From an uncultured Bacteroidota bacterium (lineage in GTDB: Bacteria > Bacteroidota > Bacteroidia > Flavobacteriales > Flavobacteriaceae): DNA of 64,000 nt. Each line of letters opens with the position of its first letter. Within the stretch, counting starts at the first letter, position 1. A program made the translations under genes and the position numbers. Below the pieces are notes generated by a model. It was not told the origin of the DNA, did no database searches, and saw nothing but the letters and a program-made list of their open reading frames with translations. The stretch is taken from positions 1 through 64,000 of the forward strand of contig CACPQA010000001.1 of NCBI GenBank assembly GCA_902635965.1. Direction: 5' to 3'. Below are positions 55,766-63,520 of the stretch, piece by piece.

Positions 55766-56695
55766 TTAATTTAAAAAGTTTTTATCTATTGATTTGTTTA
55801 AATGAACGTTCTTCATAGTAGATGCAAAAAGTTGAGCACAACTTAAAATTTTAACTTTTCTGGATTTGGTCTCAACTGGTATAGTATCAGTAATTATTAA
55901 CTCCGCTAAACTAGATTTTTCTATTTTTTTATATGCATCACCAGATAATATCCCATGCGTGCAGACCGCTCTCACTGATAAAGCTCCTCTTTGAATCATT
56001 AAATCAGATGCTTTTGTCAGTGTTCCTGCAGTGTCGACCATATCGTCAACTAAAACAACATTTTTTCCTTCAACGTTACCAATAAGTTCCATACTATCTA
56101 TAATATTTGCTTTTTTTCTTTGCTTATAGCAAATGACAACTTCTGATTCTAAAAATCTAGAATATGCGTATGCACGCTTTGAACCTCCCATGTCAGGAGA
56201 AGCTATGGTTAAGTTTTTTAATTTTAATTTTTTTATATGAGGAACAAAAATAGTAGATGCAAATAAATGATCAACAGGCTTTTCAAAAAAACCTTGAATC
56301 TGGTCTGCGTGTAGATCCATAGTAATTATTCTTGTAGCTCCTGCAGCCTCTAAAAGATTTGCAATTAATTTTGCTCCTATTGGGACCCTTGGCTTGTCCT
56401 TTCTGTCTTGTCTTGCCCATCCAAAGTAAGGAAGGACAGCCGTAACATGTCTTGCAGACGAACGCTTTGCAGCATCAAGCATTAATAGCATTTCCATAAG
56501 GTGGTCTGAGTTTGGATGGGTAGACCCAATAATAAATACTCTAGAGCCACGAACAGATTCCTCAAAAGAAGGTTGAAACTCTCCATCACTAAAATTGGAA
56601 AACTTGATTTTACCTAATTTAACACCAAAGCCTTTAGCTATACTAGTAGCTAAATCATGGCTCTGCGAACAGCTAAAAATTTTTGCCTCTGTCAT
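55766..56695 (-). CDS. prs: Ribose-phosphate pyrophosphokinase (PRPP synthetase)
   Basis: 309 residues. It makes PRPP from ribose 5-phosphate and ATP for nucleotide, histidine and tryptophan synthesis. The ATP-binding region [22 protein letters not shown], the metal-binding [12 protein letters not shown] (about 128-139), and the PRPP-binding motif [17 protein letters not shown] (about 216-232) are diagnostic. A -7 element lies 28 bp upstream. Confidence 0.97.
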   Translation of the reverse strand: MTEAKIFSCSQSHDLATSIAKGFGVKLGKIKFSNFSDGEFQPSFEESVRGSRVFIIGSTHPNSDHLMEMLLMLDAAKRSSARHVTAVLPYFGWARQDRKDKPRVPIGAKLIANLLEAAGATRIITMDLHADQIQGFFEKPVDHLFASTIFVPHIKKLKLKNLTIASPDMGGSKRAYAYSRFLESEVVICYKQRKKANIIDSMELIGNVEGKNVVLVDDMVDTAGTLTKASDLMIQRGALSVRAVCTHGILSGDAYKKIEKSSLAELIITDTIPVETKSRKVKILSCAQLFASTMKNVHLNKSIDKNFLN

Positions 56696-56723
56696 GCGTA
56701 TTTGGTTAAAATCAAGTGGATTG

Positions 56724-56731
56724 CAAATTTA
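56724..56731 (-). promoter_or_regulatory. Putative -7 promoter element of the prs-rplY-pth operon
   Basis: On the minus strand TAAATTTGCA carries an exact TAnnTTTG, 28 bp before the prs ATG, in the prs/tRNA-Leu divergent gap. No clear -33 partner is seen. Confidence 0.5.
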
Positions 56732-56806
56732 GAAATTTATTTCGTAATGGAACTTAGAAGGCAACATTTTTAAATGTTGCGATTATTTGTTTACATTTAT
56801 AAGATT

Positions 56807-56888
56807 GCCTTGGTGGCGGAATTGGTAGACGCGCTGGATTCAAAATCCAGTTCTTTCGAGAGTGTGGGTTCGATTCCCACCCAAGGTA
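56807..56888 (+). tRNA. tRNA-Leu, anticodon CAA
   Basis: An 82-nt class II tRNA. The acceptor arms GCCTTGG and CCAAGGT pair (one G-T at the end) with discriminator A. The D-loop has GGTAGACGC, and the anticodon stem CTGGA/TCCAG encloses the loop TTCAAAA, giving anticodon CAA, which reads the TTG leucine codon. A short variable arm (TTCTTTCGAGAG) and the T-arm GTGGGTTCGATTCCCAC complete it. The 3' CCA is not fully encoded (ACAA follows). Confidence 0.97.
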
Positions 56889-56897
56889 CAAACGATT

Positions 56898-57377
56898 TTA
56901 ATCTTTGTTTTTATTTTCGGGTAAAAGTTCTTGGTAAATTATCTTTGTTTTCATGGCCCAATTTAAAAGTGAGTCCTTTTGTTTGTTATCCAATCTGGAT
57001 GAGGTATGAATAAGTTTATAGGATTTTAAAGGCATTTCACCTTCTTCAATCTCTTCAATAAACTCCTCAAGCTTATGTTCTTTCTTTTTCAAAGAGTATT
57101 TATCCCATTTAGAAAAGTTTAAATGTTTTTTTCCTTCATCAATATGATTTTGTATCCACATGGAAACAGGCGAAATATGCGAGTACCAAGGGTAATTTGT
57201 TTTATTTGAGTGACAATCAAAACAAGAGTTTTTCATAATTACTAATAAATGTTTATTTAAGTTTGTTTCTTCAATAAAATAAGCTAAATCGTAATCCTCT
57301 TTATTATTTAGCTTTGGTCTTATAAACTGGATTAGAACTAATATGAATACAAATACCAAAAAAATCTTTCTTTTCAT
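56898..57377 (-). CDS. Haem-binding domain protein (Haem_bd family), exported or membrane-anchored
   Basis: 159 residues. A basic, hydrophobic N-terminus (RKIFLVFVFILVLIQFI, about 3-20) acts as signal or anchor. The body has SCFDCHSNKTNYPWYSHISPVSMW (about 50-73), where CxxCH is a c-type haem motif, the hallmark of the Haem_bd family; EEIEEGEMPLKSYKLIHTSSRL follows. The function of the family is not established; electron transfer or haem handling in the periplasm is likely. It starts 3 bp after the TonB receptor gene, so the two form one operon. Confidence 0.9.
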   Translation of the reverse strand: MKRKIFLVFVFILVLIQFIRPKLNNKEDYDLAYFIEETNLNKHLLVIMKNSCFDCHSNKTNYPWYSHISPVSMWIQNHIDEGKKHLNFSKWDKYSLKKKEHKLEEFIEEIEEGEMPLKSYKLIHTSSRLDNKQKDSLLNWAMKTKIIYQELLPENKNKD

Positions 57378-57380
57378 ATG

Positions 57381-59591
57381 TTAAAATTTATATTCCATAC
57401 CTGCATATATTCCAAATGGGTGACCAGGTCTTAAACCAGCAGGAGCCATCGAAACAGCATACTTTTCATTAAACAGATTTAACATTTTAGAGGTGAAAAT
57501 TAAATTAGAGGCAATGTTCATTCTAAAAGAAATGTCAAATACAAAATATGATGGAATTTCTCTCGTTCCGTCTGCTACTGTTGAAAATTTTCCATTGTAA
57601 TTATTGCTAAAGTTTATTTCGTACTTACTTGTTTGTATGCTAAATGTTGAATTAAATTGATGTTGAGGAATATATGGTATTCTATCTCCATCACTAACTT
57701 CACCCCATATATCTTGAGTACTTCCAAAGTCACTTAAAAATCTTGCATTTGTATGGGTGTAAGATACAGAAAACGGAAAATTAATTTTATTGTTATCAAA
57801 TAATTCAGATTTCAATAAAAATTCAATGCCGTTTACTAGCGCCTTTCCTGCGTTAAAGGGATCAAGTTCACCAAAACCACCGGTCGCTGCTAAATCATTT
57901 CCGAGTAGATTACTATAATTATTTTGATAGGCAATTATTTCTGCATTAATATTATTTATTGAAAACCTACCTCCAAGCTCAAGATTAACACTTTCTTCAG
58001 CTTTTTGACCCTCTGAATTGCCAGGAGGTGAATATCCCTTGTGAATTCCACTAAAAATTGAAAACTTATTATTGAAAGTATAATTAAATCCAATTCCTGG
58101 AATAAACACTGACACACTGTTGTTTCTATATGAAACCTCGTTTAGTTTTCTAAGTGGATTAGACTTTCCATAATCATTTCTCGAAAGCTCTATTGACTCA
58201 TATCTAATTCCAGGAGTAATAGTCAAACCTTTAAATTTATATTTATACATCAAATAGGTTGCAAAAGATTTTGCATAACTAACCCTGTTACCTTGAGCTC
58301 CTGGGCTACCGTAATCTGCAAGTGACATAAAACCATTATTGATATTGTAAATATCTTCCCATTGAAACCTATCCTCTTCATCATAATGTAACCTGAACCC
58401 AATTTCTAAATCATTAAAGGATTTATTTTTTCCATACCAATGATAATCAATTTTTGTTTGTACTCCTCTTGAAATATATTCTCTATTATTAGCTTTAACT
58501 TTTAAAGAATTATTACTTCCATTTAATGTTCCTTTTATAATTGAAAGGTGAGCAGGATATTGAGAGGGATTTTCAATAACTTTTGATATTTTCTGTGAAT
58601 TTCCTTCAAAAACTACATCATCAAGTTTGTACCAATTTCTTTTAAATCCATTGTAATAAAGGTTTGACGAAATTTTAAATTTTTCTGAAAAATCAAATTC
58701 GTGAGTTAACATATATTGATTGTGTTCAGCATTCATTTTATCTTTTTCAGAGGCTGAATATCTTAGGTACGGATTATTATTAAAATCAGATTCGGTTAAT
58801 CCTAAATATGTTTCGTTTGAAACTTCGTCATAAGTATGAAATTTGAATTCTAAACTCTGTTTATTTTTGGCTTTTTCAGATGATTTAAATCTTATTTTAG
58901 AGGTAATTTCGTTGATGTCAAAACCTGTGTTCATGTTATTTCCAAGTGATTTAAATCCATTTGAATTATAATTTAGATACTCTAACATATATCCAAAATT
59001 TTTAGTCTGATTTCCAAAAGTTGAATGTAACTGTCCCGTGTTAAAGCTTCCGTAGCTACTTACAACTTTACCTTTGAATGAATCTGGGATTTCAGTCGAA
59101 ACAAAATTAATAGCACCGCCAGTTGTGTAGGGTCCATACTGAATCTGACTACTCCCTTTAAGTACTTCTACGGCATGCATTCTTGCCACAGAAGGAAAAT
59201 AATAAGCAGATGATGCACTATATGGAGCGGGAGAAATTAATACACCGTCTTCCATTATTGCTATTTTAGAACTTCTCTCAGGCGAAGTGCCTCTGATACT
59301 TATATTAGGTCGTAAACCAAAACCATCTTCTTCGTAAACATTAATTCCAGATATTTTATTAAGAGCACGATTGATATCGGTGTAATTAAATTTTGCAAGC
59401 TCTTCAATGGATAGATAATAAGCAGCGCCAGTTCTATTTTTAGCTACAAATTTACTACCCAAAATGGTGTTGGATTTTATGATTACTTCATCAAGAGATG
59501 TTATTGAATCCTTTTTTATTTGATCTATTGAGTCTTGGCATTTTAAGTATGAACAACTTAAAATAAAAAATATTAAAAATTTTTTTCTCAT
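57381..59591 (-). CDS. FecA-like TonB-dependent outer-membrane receptor
   Basis: 736 residues from ATG 59591, placing MRKKFLIFFILSCSYLKCQ as signal peptide; an open frame to 59705 would prepend 38 hydrophobic residues. The plug domain (about 35-160) has ISGINVYEEDGFGLRPNISIRGTSPERSSKIAIMEDGVLISPAPY and VEVLKGSSQIQYGPYTTGGAINFVS, which resemble the ferric citrate receptor FecA. The rest is a 22-stranded barrel ending in GMEYKF. Import of a ferric chelate is likely. There is no SusD partner and no N-terminal CarboxypepD-like domain. A -7 element at 59624 and a palindrome at 59656 lie upstream. Confidence 0.92.
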   Translation of the reverse strand: MRKKFLIFFILSCSYLKCQDSIDQIKKDSITSLDEVIIKSNTILGSKFVAKNRTGAAYYLSIEELAKFNYTDINRALNKISGINVYEEDGFGLRPNISIRGTSPERSSKIAIMEDGVLISPAPYSASSAYYFPSVARMHAVEVLKGSSQIQYGPYTTGGAINFVSTEIPDSFKGKVVSSYGSFNTGQLHSTFGNQTKNFGYMLEYLNYNSNGFKSLGNNMNTGFDINEITSKIRFKSSEKAKNKQSLEFKFHTYDEVSNETYLGLTESDFNNNPYLRYSASEKDKMNAEHNQYMLTHEFDFSEKFKISSNLYYNGFKRNWYKLDDVVFEGNSQKISKVIENPSQYPAHLSIIKGTLNGSNNSLKVKANNREYISRGVQTKIDYHWYGKNKSFNDLEIGFRLHYDEEDRFQWEDIYNINNGFMSLADYGSPGAQGNRVSYAKSFATYLMYKYKFKGLTITPGIRYESIELSRNDYGKSNPLRKLNEVSYRNNSVSVFIPGIGFNYTFNNKFSIFSGIHKGYSPPGNSEGQKAEESVNLELGGRFSINNINAEIIAYQNNYSNLLGNDLAATGGFGELDPFNAGKALVNGIEFLLKSELFDNNKINFPFSVSYTHTNARFLSDFGSTQDIWGEVSDGDRIPYIPQHQFNSTFSIQTSKYEINFSNNYNGKFSTVADGTREIPSYFVFDISFRMNIASNLIFTSKMLNLFNEKYAVSMAPAGLRPGHPFGIYAGMEYKF

Positions 59592-59623
59592 GTTATTTAT
59601 AATTGGTCTAAATAAATTTAAAG

Positions 59624-59631
59624 CAAATATA
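59624..59631 (-). promoter_or_regulatory. Putative -7 promoter element of the TonB receptor operon
   Basis: On the minus strand TATATTTG matches TAnnTTTG exactly, 32 bp before the receptor ATG 59591. The 23-bp palindrome at 59656-59678 sits 24 bp upstream of it, over the -33 region, where a bound repressor would block RNA polymerase. Confidence 0.55.
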
Positions 59632-59655
59632 AAATAAAACGCAAAAGAAAAAAAT

Positions 59656-59678
59656 TTATTTAGAATAATTCTAAATAA
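59656..59678. promoter_or_regulatory. Perfect 23-bp palindrome, probable metal-responsive operator (site 1)
   Basis: Two 11-bp arms, TTATTTAGAAT and ATTCTAAATAA, flank a single central A, with no mismatch. The pattern, with TTTAG and CTAAA half-sites around a short AT core, resembles operators of Fur or DtxR/MntR-type metal repressors; which family binds cannot be told from the site. It lies 65 bp before the receptor start. An additional half-site (TTATTTAGA on the minus strand) lies at 59607-59615. Confidence 0.65.
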
Positions 59679-59712
59679 TAAATAACTATGATATATAGGA
59701 AACAATAATCAA

Positions 59713-59781
59713 GGGGGTATTCCCCCAAACTATTTTGAATTTATTTGACCAATTATAAAAAATAGAAAAACAGGAATACCC
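59713..59781. repeat. Short GC hairpin and inverted repeat between the Cys-rich gene and the receptor gene
   Basis: GGGGGTATTCCCCC (59713-59726) folds into a 5-bp all-GC hairpin with a TATT loop, and GGAATACCC (59773-59781) is the exact complement of its GGGTATTCC core, so two mutually exclusive pairings are possible. On the minus strand the 5-bp hairpin is followed by TTGATTATTGTTT, so it may serve as a weak terminator for the Cys-rich gene. No open frame of note lies in 59592-59824. Confidence 0.5.
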
Positions 59782-59824
59782 TTATAAAGATTTTCTTACA
59801 CCTAAAACTGTAGGTATTACAAAA

Positions 59825-60055
59825 TTATGCCCAGGAAAAACACAACATTCCCTCTGCAGCTAAATTAGGATTTGGACAACTTTGGGTATTGAAGTTTTTA
59901 CAATTAGAACAATTTGAATTTTTTGTTAAAGCTTGTTTAAAAATATGATCAGAACATACTTTATCTACATCTACTTCTATATTATGTTTTGAACAATCAA
60001 AAGTAGAGGTTATATTTTCACAATTTAAACAAGACGTTATTGATTTAACTTCCAT
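59825..60055 (-). CDS. Small cysteine-rich protein with duplicated four-cysteine module
   Basis: 76 residues from ATG 60055 (TTG 60073 is the longer alternative). No signal peptide or membrane segment, so it is probably cytoplasmic. Eight cysteines lie at 9, 12, 21, 34, 49, 52, 60 and 72, forming two units C-x2-C-x8-C-x12-C and C-x2-C-x7-C-x11-C; each begins C-x-N-C-x-N (CLNCEN, CSNCKN). This looks like an internal duplication of a metal-binding knuckle that could hold zinc or an iron-sulfur cluster. His24 and His37 are extra ligand candidates. I know of similar flavobacterial hypothetical proteins but no function. Two copies of the receptor operator lie upstream. Confidence 0.78.
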   Translation of the reverse strand: MEVKSITSCLNCENITSTFDCSKHNIEVDVDKVCSDHIFKQALTKNSNCSNCKNFNTQSCPNPNLAAEGMLCFSWA

Positions 60056-60070
60056 AATTAAAATTTTAAA

Positions 60071-60078
60071 CAAATCTA
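60071..60078 (-). promoter_or_regulatory. Putative -7 promoter element of the Cys-rich gene
   Basis: On the minus strand TAGATTTG matches TAnnTTTG, 15 bp before ATG 60055. Operator-like site 2 (60091-60110) begins 12 bp upstream of it. Confidence 0.5.
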
Positions 60079-60090
60079 AGTTTAATTACG

Positions 60091-60110
60091 TTTAGAATAA
60101 ATATAAATAA
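60091..60110. promoter_or_regulatory. Operator-like site 2 upstream of the Cys-rich gene
   Basis: TTTAGAATAAATATAAATAA matches positions 4-23 of the perfect palindrome at 59656 in 18 of 20 bases, differing at two bases of the right arm. It lies over the -33 region of the Cys-rich gene promoter. The matching base count was made by eye, and the region is AT-rich, so chance similarity is possible. Confidence 0.45.
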
Positions 60111-60127
60111 CTGTTAATCAATAATTT

Positions 60128-60150
60128 GTATTTAGATTAATTAAAAATAA
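60128..60150. promoter_or_regulatory. Operator-like site 3 upstream of the Cys-rich gene
   Basis: This 23-bp stretch matches the palindrome at 59656 in 19 of 23 positions (left arm GTATTTAGATT, centre A, right arm ATTAAAAATAA). It lies 18 bp upstream of site 2, close to two helical turns centre to centre with it, and just after the stop of the HExxH lipoprotein gene. AT-rich background lowers confidence. Confidence 0.4.
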
Positions 60151-60157
60151 AATATTC

Positions 60158-61201
60158 CTAGTCAACAATAATATTATATCTTGTTTTATCTGCCTCACAG
60201 TCAAAGTTTACTTGGTTAACTCCTAGAAACATTCTACTCGAGGCCTTTTTGAATCCATAATATTTTTGAGGGTCTAGTGAGTCCGGTACTACTAAATTGA
60301 GATTTTCTCTACAGCTTTCATTAAACTCACTATTGGATGTATACATAATGTCGTATCTATTACAAACATGTTTTAAATTTAATGCATCGTGACCTAGTTC
60401 ATGATACATTAAGTCAAACCTTCTCATAACAGATTCTTGTTTCCAGTAACTCTCTTTTAGTTCTATAATTATATCTTCATTACACACTCTTTTTGCAACA
60501 CCAATCGCACTGCCTCTTTCCCATACGTCATCGTTAATTATAGAAATTATCATTTCCTTATAATCAATTTGCACTTCTAAATCAGACGCATCTCTAAAAA
60601 ATGCAGTTGCATAATCATTCGGGTCTTGTAAGTCTAGGTCCTCATAGTTAGGATCAATTCTATAGTCAACATCATCAGGACAAGATTCTATTTCTGAGGA
60701 GTTAAAGATATATCCAAGAGAGGTAGATTCTATTTCATCCAAATCAGGGTTGGTATAAATATTTTTTTTGGTCAGATATAAATTATTTTTATCAAAAAAA
60801 AGAGAATACTCTATAACTCCCTTTTTTTTGTAATTTTCAATCCAATCAGTTTTAAATGCATATCCCTGTCCATTATTTTGTAATAATCTAAAATCTTCTC
60901 TTAAGTTTATTATCTCAGTTTGCCAGCAATTTATCTTACTATATTTATTTTCCTGTATACTTAAGGACAAATCATTCAAATTAAAATTTATGATTACCTT
61001 TCTATCATTCAAAGTGAATTGATATTTTGACTGAACCCTTTCAAAAAAATAATTATAATTTATCTCTGGAACTACAACAGTTTTTTCATCAGTATCCTTG
61101 GAGCAGCCAATAATTAAAAGCGAGAATATTGCAAAATAAATACTCCTCAGATATTTACTGGGAATTAAAACAATTATATTTTTGCAAGCCATACTTTTCA
61201 T
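60158..61201 (-). CDS. Putative zinc metallopeptidase lipoprotein
   Basis: 347 residues from ATG 61201 (TTG 61213 or ATG 61192 are alternatives). The export signal ends in a lipobox, LLIIGC, at about residue 33. The C-terminal part has HELGHDALNLKH near residue 267: H-E-x-x-H plus a third histidine seven positions after the second, one residue further than the metzincin HExxHxxGxxH, and DIMYTS follows where a Met-turn would sit. An N-terminal ~170 residues shows beta-like strands typical of lipocalin-like flavobacterial domains, without a recognised family. Several cysteines may form disulfides. A protease function is likely but not proven. Confidence 0.72.
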   Translation of the reverse strand: MKSMACKNIIVLIPSKYLRSIYFAIFSLLIIGCSKDTDEKTVVVPEINYNYFFERVQSKYQFTLNDRKVIINFNLNDLSLSIQENKYSKINCWQTEIINLREDFRLLQNNGQGYAFKTDWIENYKKKGVIEYSLFFDKNNLYLTKKNIYTNPDLDEIESTSLGYIFNSSEIESCPDDVDYRIDPNYEDLDLQDPNDYATAFFRDASDLEVQIDYKEMIISIINDDVWERGSAIGVAKRVCNEDIIIELKESYWKQESVMRRFDLMYHELGHDALNLKHVCNRYDIMYTSNSEFNESCRENLNLVVPDSLDPQKYYGFKKASSRMFLGVNQVNFDCEADKTRYNIIVD

Positions 61202-61244
61202 AAAATCACTCAAAATTATAAAATTTACTCAACCAATTAAAAAT

Positions 61245-62129
61245 TTATTTTTTGTCCAATAAGTCATTAATTTCTGTTGCAGAAACTAAGGGTGTCGCAC
61301 CTTCTTTAGAGGCGACTAGTGCAGCAACTGCACATGCCTTTTTTAAAATTTCCTGAGGTTTCGTTTTATTTAAAATTCCTTCAACTAGAGTTGCTATAAA
61401 AGAATCTCCAGCGCCAACAGTATCCAATACACTGATTTTGAATCCGTCTTGATAGTAAAATGAGTTATTGGTATAGTAACATGCACCCTTTTCACCCATA
61501 GTAACACAAATATTTTTAGTCTTGGTTTTCTCTGAAATTGTTTCGATCATATTTTCCAAGGTTCCCTTTTTCTTAATATATAATGTGCATATTTCCTCAA
61601 TTTCCTCATAGTTAAATTTTATAAAATCTGATGATATCATTAACTCCTCTATTAAGTCCATACTGTAATATGGAGATCTTAAGTTTATATCGAATAACTT
61701 AAAAGGTGAAATTTTTATAAGTTCCTTAAGGGTTTTTCTGGAAGTTATATTTCTGCATATTAAACTTCCAAAAACAAATATTGAGGAGTTTTTAATCAAT
61801 GCTATATTTTTTGAATTTAACAATATATTATCCCAAGCAACAGGATTTAATATATCATAATCTGCGATTCCGTTTTTATCAACTGAAACATTAACCTCTC
61901 CTGTTTTATAAATATTTGAGATTTGGATATGTTCTGTATCTAAACTGCTTACTTTCAAAAATTCTATAAGCTCCTTTCCTAATGCATCGTCTCCAACCAT
62001 GCTAACAATTGATACTGAATTTTGAAAAGAATTTAATCTATATGCAAAATTTAAAGGAGCACCGCCGGGTACTTTTCCGGATGGTAATTTATCCCATAAA
62101 ATTTCACCAAAACTAACAACTCTTGACAT
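61245..62129 (-). CDS. PfkB-family sugar kinase, probable fructokinase
   Basis: 294 residues. The N-terminal GEILWDKLPSGKVPGGAPLNFAYRL matches fructokinases of the PfkB family, and the C-terminal signature with catalytic aspartate is VLDTVGAGDSFIATLVEGIL (about 213-232). The substrate-binding FGSLICRN and the FDINLRSPYY block (where Asn-Leu-Arg contacts the sugar) also fit. It would phosphorylate fructose at C6. The gene follows the sugar transporter with a 5-bp gap, so uptake and phosphorylation are made together. Confidence 0.88.
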   Translation of the reverse strand: MSRVVSFGEILWDKLPSGKVPGGAPLNFAYRLNSFQNSVSIVSMVGDDALGKELIEFLKVSSLDTEHIQISNIYKTGEVNVSVDKNGIADYDILNPVAWDNILLNSKNIALIKNSSIFVFGSLICRNITSRKTLKELIKISPFKLFDINLRSPYYSMDLIEELMISSDFIKFNYEEIEEICTLYIKKKGTLENMIETISEKTKTKNICVTMGEKGACYYTNNSFYYQDGFKISVLDTVGAGDSFIATLVEGILNKTKPQEILKKACAVAALVASKEGATPLVSATEINDLLDKK

Positions 62130-62134
62130 CTATT

Positions 62135-63457
62135 TTATTTTATAAGTTCATTTGATAAGGTTTCTAAGGACTTACCTTTTGTTTCTGGCATTGAAAGAAT
62201 AACAAATATTAACTGAAAAACCATCATTAAAAGGAAAATAAGAAAAACATAGGATGCACCTATACTAGAAAATAAAAGTGGAATCATAGAAGGAATAAGA
62301 GCTGCTAGAACCCAATGTGTAGAGGTTCCAAAAGATTGTCCACTACTTCTAATGTGATTAGGAAATATTTCAGAAATATAAACCCATATAACACTCCCTT
62401 GTCCGATCGCATGTGCGGCAATGAACAAAAAAAGTGCTATTGGAAGAATAATTCCTCCCCACGATAACAAAAAGGATAAAAAAATAAAAGTAAGTGAAAT
62501 TATATATCCTATAGATCCAATAATCATTAGTACTTTTCTCCCTACTTTATCAATCAGCGAAATGCCTATAATGGTGAATATCAAATTTGTAACTCCAATT
62601 CCAATACTGCTTAAGAATGCAGAATTTTCCCCCAGCCCTCCTTCCTGAAAAATTCTTGGTGAATAATACAAAAATGCATTTATACCAGAAAATTGATTAA
62701 AAAAAGCAATCATAAAAGCTAGATATAAAATAAATCTATACTTGGTGTTAAAAATACTATCATCTTTTTGGAATTCATTTTTAGTTTCAGAAATTTCGTT
62801 TAAAAAAATTTCCTTATCTGTACTTGAAAATAATTTTTCATAAATATGTTCAGATTTTGAAATATCGCCGTTTAAATAAATCCATCTTGGACTTTGAGAA
62901 ATATTCATTATCATAACTGTATAAACTATTGCTGGAATTGCTTCAATTCCAACCATAATTCTCCAACTGCTATCTCCAAATTCTTTCAAGAAAAAGTTTG
63001 ACACAAAAGCAAAGAGAATTCCTACAACAATGTTGAGCTGATAGTATCCTACGAGTTTTCCTCTTTCATTAGGAGCTGAAATTTCTGAGATATACGCTGG
63101 TGCAGCAATTGTTGAAATTCCAATTCCAACTCCTCCAATAAATCTAAAAAAAGCAAATGTTATTGGATCTGACGAAATAGAAGAACCTATCGCAGATATT
63201 GAGTAAAGAAAACCTATCCAAAGCAGAGTTTTTTTTCTACCGAAGTAATTCGTTGGTGAACCACCAAAAATAGCACCAATTACAGTTCCCCACAAAGCCA
63301 TACCGACAACCACTAGACCATGAAATAAATCTGTGGAATGCCATAAATCTTGTAGCTTTTGGTCTACCCCAGAAATAACAATTGTGTCAAATCCAAAAAT
63401 AAATCCTGCAAAAGCAGCTGTGTATGAATACCTTAGTCTTCTTTTAATTTTATTCAT
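62135..63457 (-). CDS. Sugar porter family MFS transporter
   Basis: 440 residues and about twelve helices. Sugar-porter signatures are visible: NYFGRKKTLLWIGF (loop 2-3), RFIGGVGIGISTIAAPAYISEISAPNERGKLVGYYQL (about 106-142), ISQSPRWIYLNG, FNQFSGINAFLYYSPRIF (the helix 7 sugar site), DKVGRKVLMIIG and the closing MPETKGKSLETL. The typical substrates are glucose, fructose, xylose or galactose with protons; the neighbouring fructokinase argues for fructose. TACCTTTA, 11 bp upstream, is a weak -7 candidate (one base from consensus). Confidence 0.9.
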   Translation of the reverse strand: MNKIKRRLRYSYTAAFAGFIFGFDTIVISGVDQKLQDLWHSTDLFHGLVVVGMALWGTVIGAIFGGSPTNYFGRKKTLLWIGFLYSISAIGSSISSDPITFAFFRFIGGVGIGISTIAAPAYISEISAPNERGKLVGYYQLNIVVGILFAFVSNFFLKEFGDSSWRIMVGIEAIPAIVYTVMIMNISQSPRWIYLNGDISKSEHIYEKLFSSTDKEIFLNEISETKNEFQKDDSIFNTKYRFILYLAFMIAFFNQFSGINAFLYYSPRIFQEGGLGENSAFLSSIGIGVTNLIFTIIGISLIDKVGRKVLMIIGSIGYIISLTFIFLSFLLSWGGIILPIALFLFIAAHAIGQGSVIWVYISEIFPNHIRSSGQSFGTSTHWVLAALIPSMIPLLFSSIGASYVFLIFLLMMVFQLIFVILSMPETKGKSLETLSNELIK

Positions 63458-63520
63458 ATTATATATTGTAAAGGTACGGTCAAATGATTTATTTGTAAAT
63501 TAGTTAGAAATAAAAAAAAA

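Noticed and set aside
56761-56780. Palindrome GCAACATTT-TT-AAATGTTGC between prs and tRNA-Leu, considered as a terminator
   Set aside because: No U-tract follows on either strand and neither neighbour ends here. It may be an operator or chance; I cannot assign it.
56889-56925. Possible terminator after tRNA-Leu (GATT-TT-AATC stem with T-rich end)
   Set aside because: The stem is only four A/T-rich pairs with a mismatch below it; too weak to list.
59592-59705. N-terminal extension of the TonB receptor frame
   Set aside because: It runs across the palindrome and the -7 element; a proper signal peptide starts at ATG 59591.
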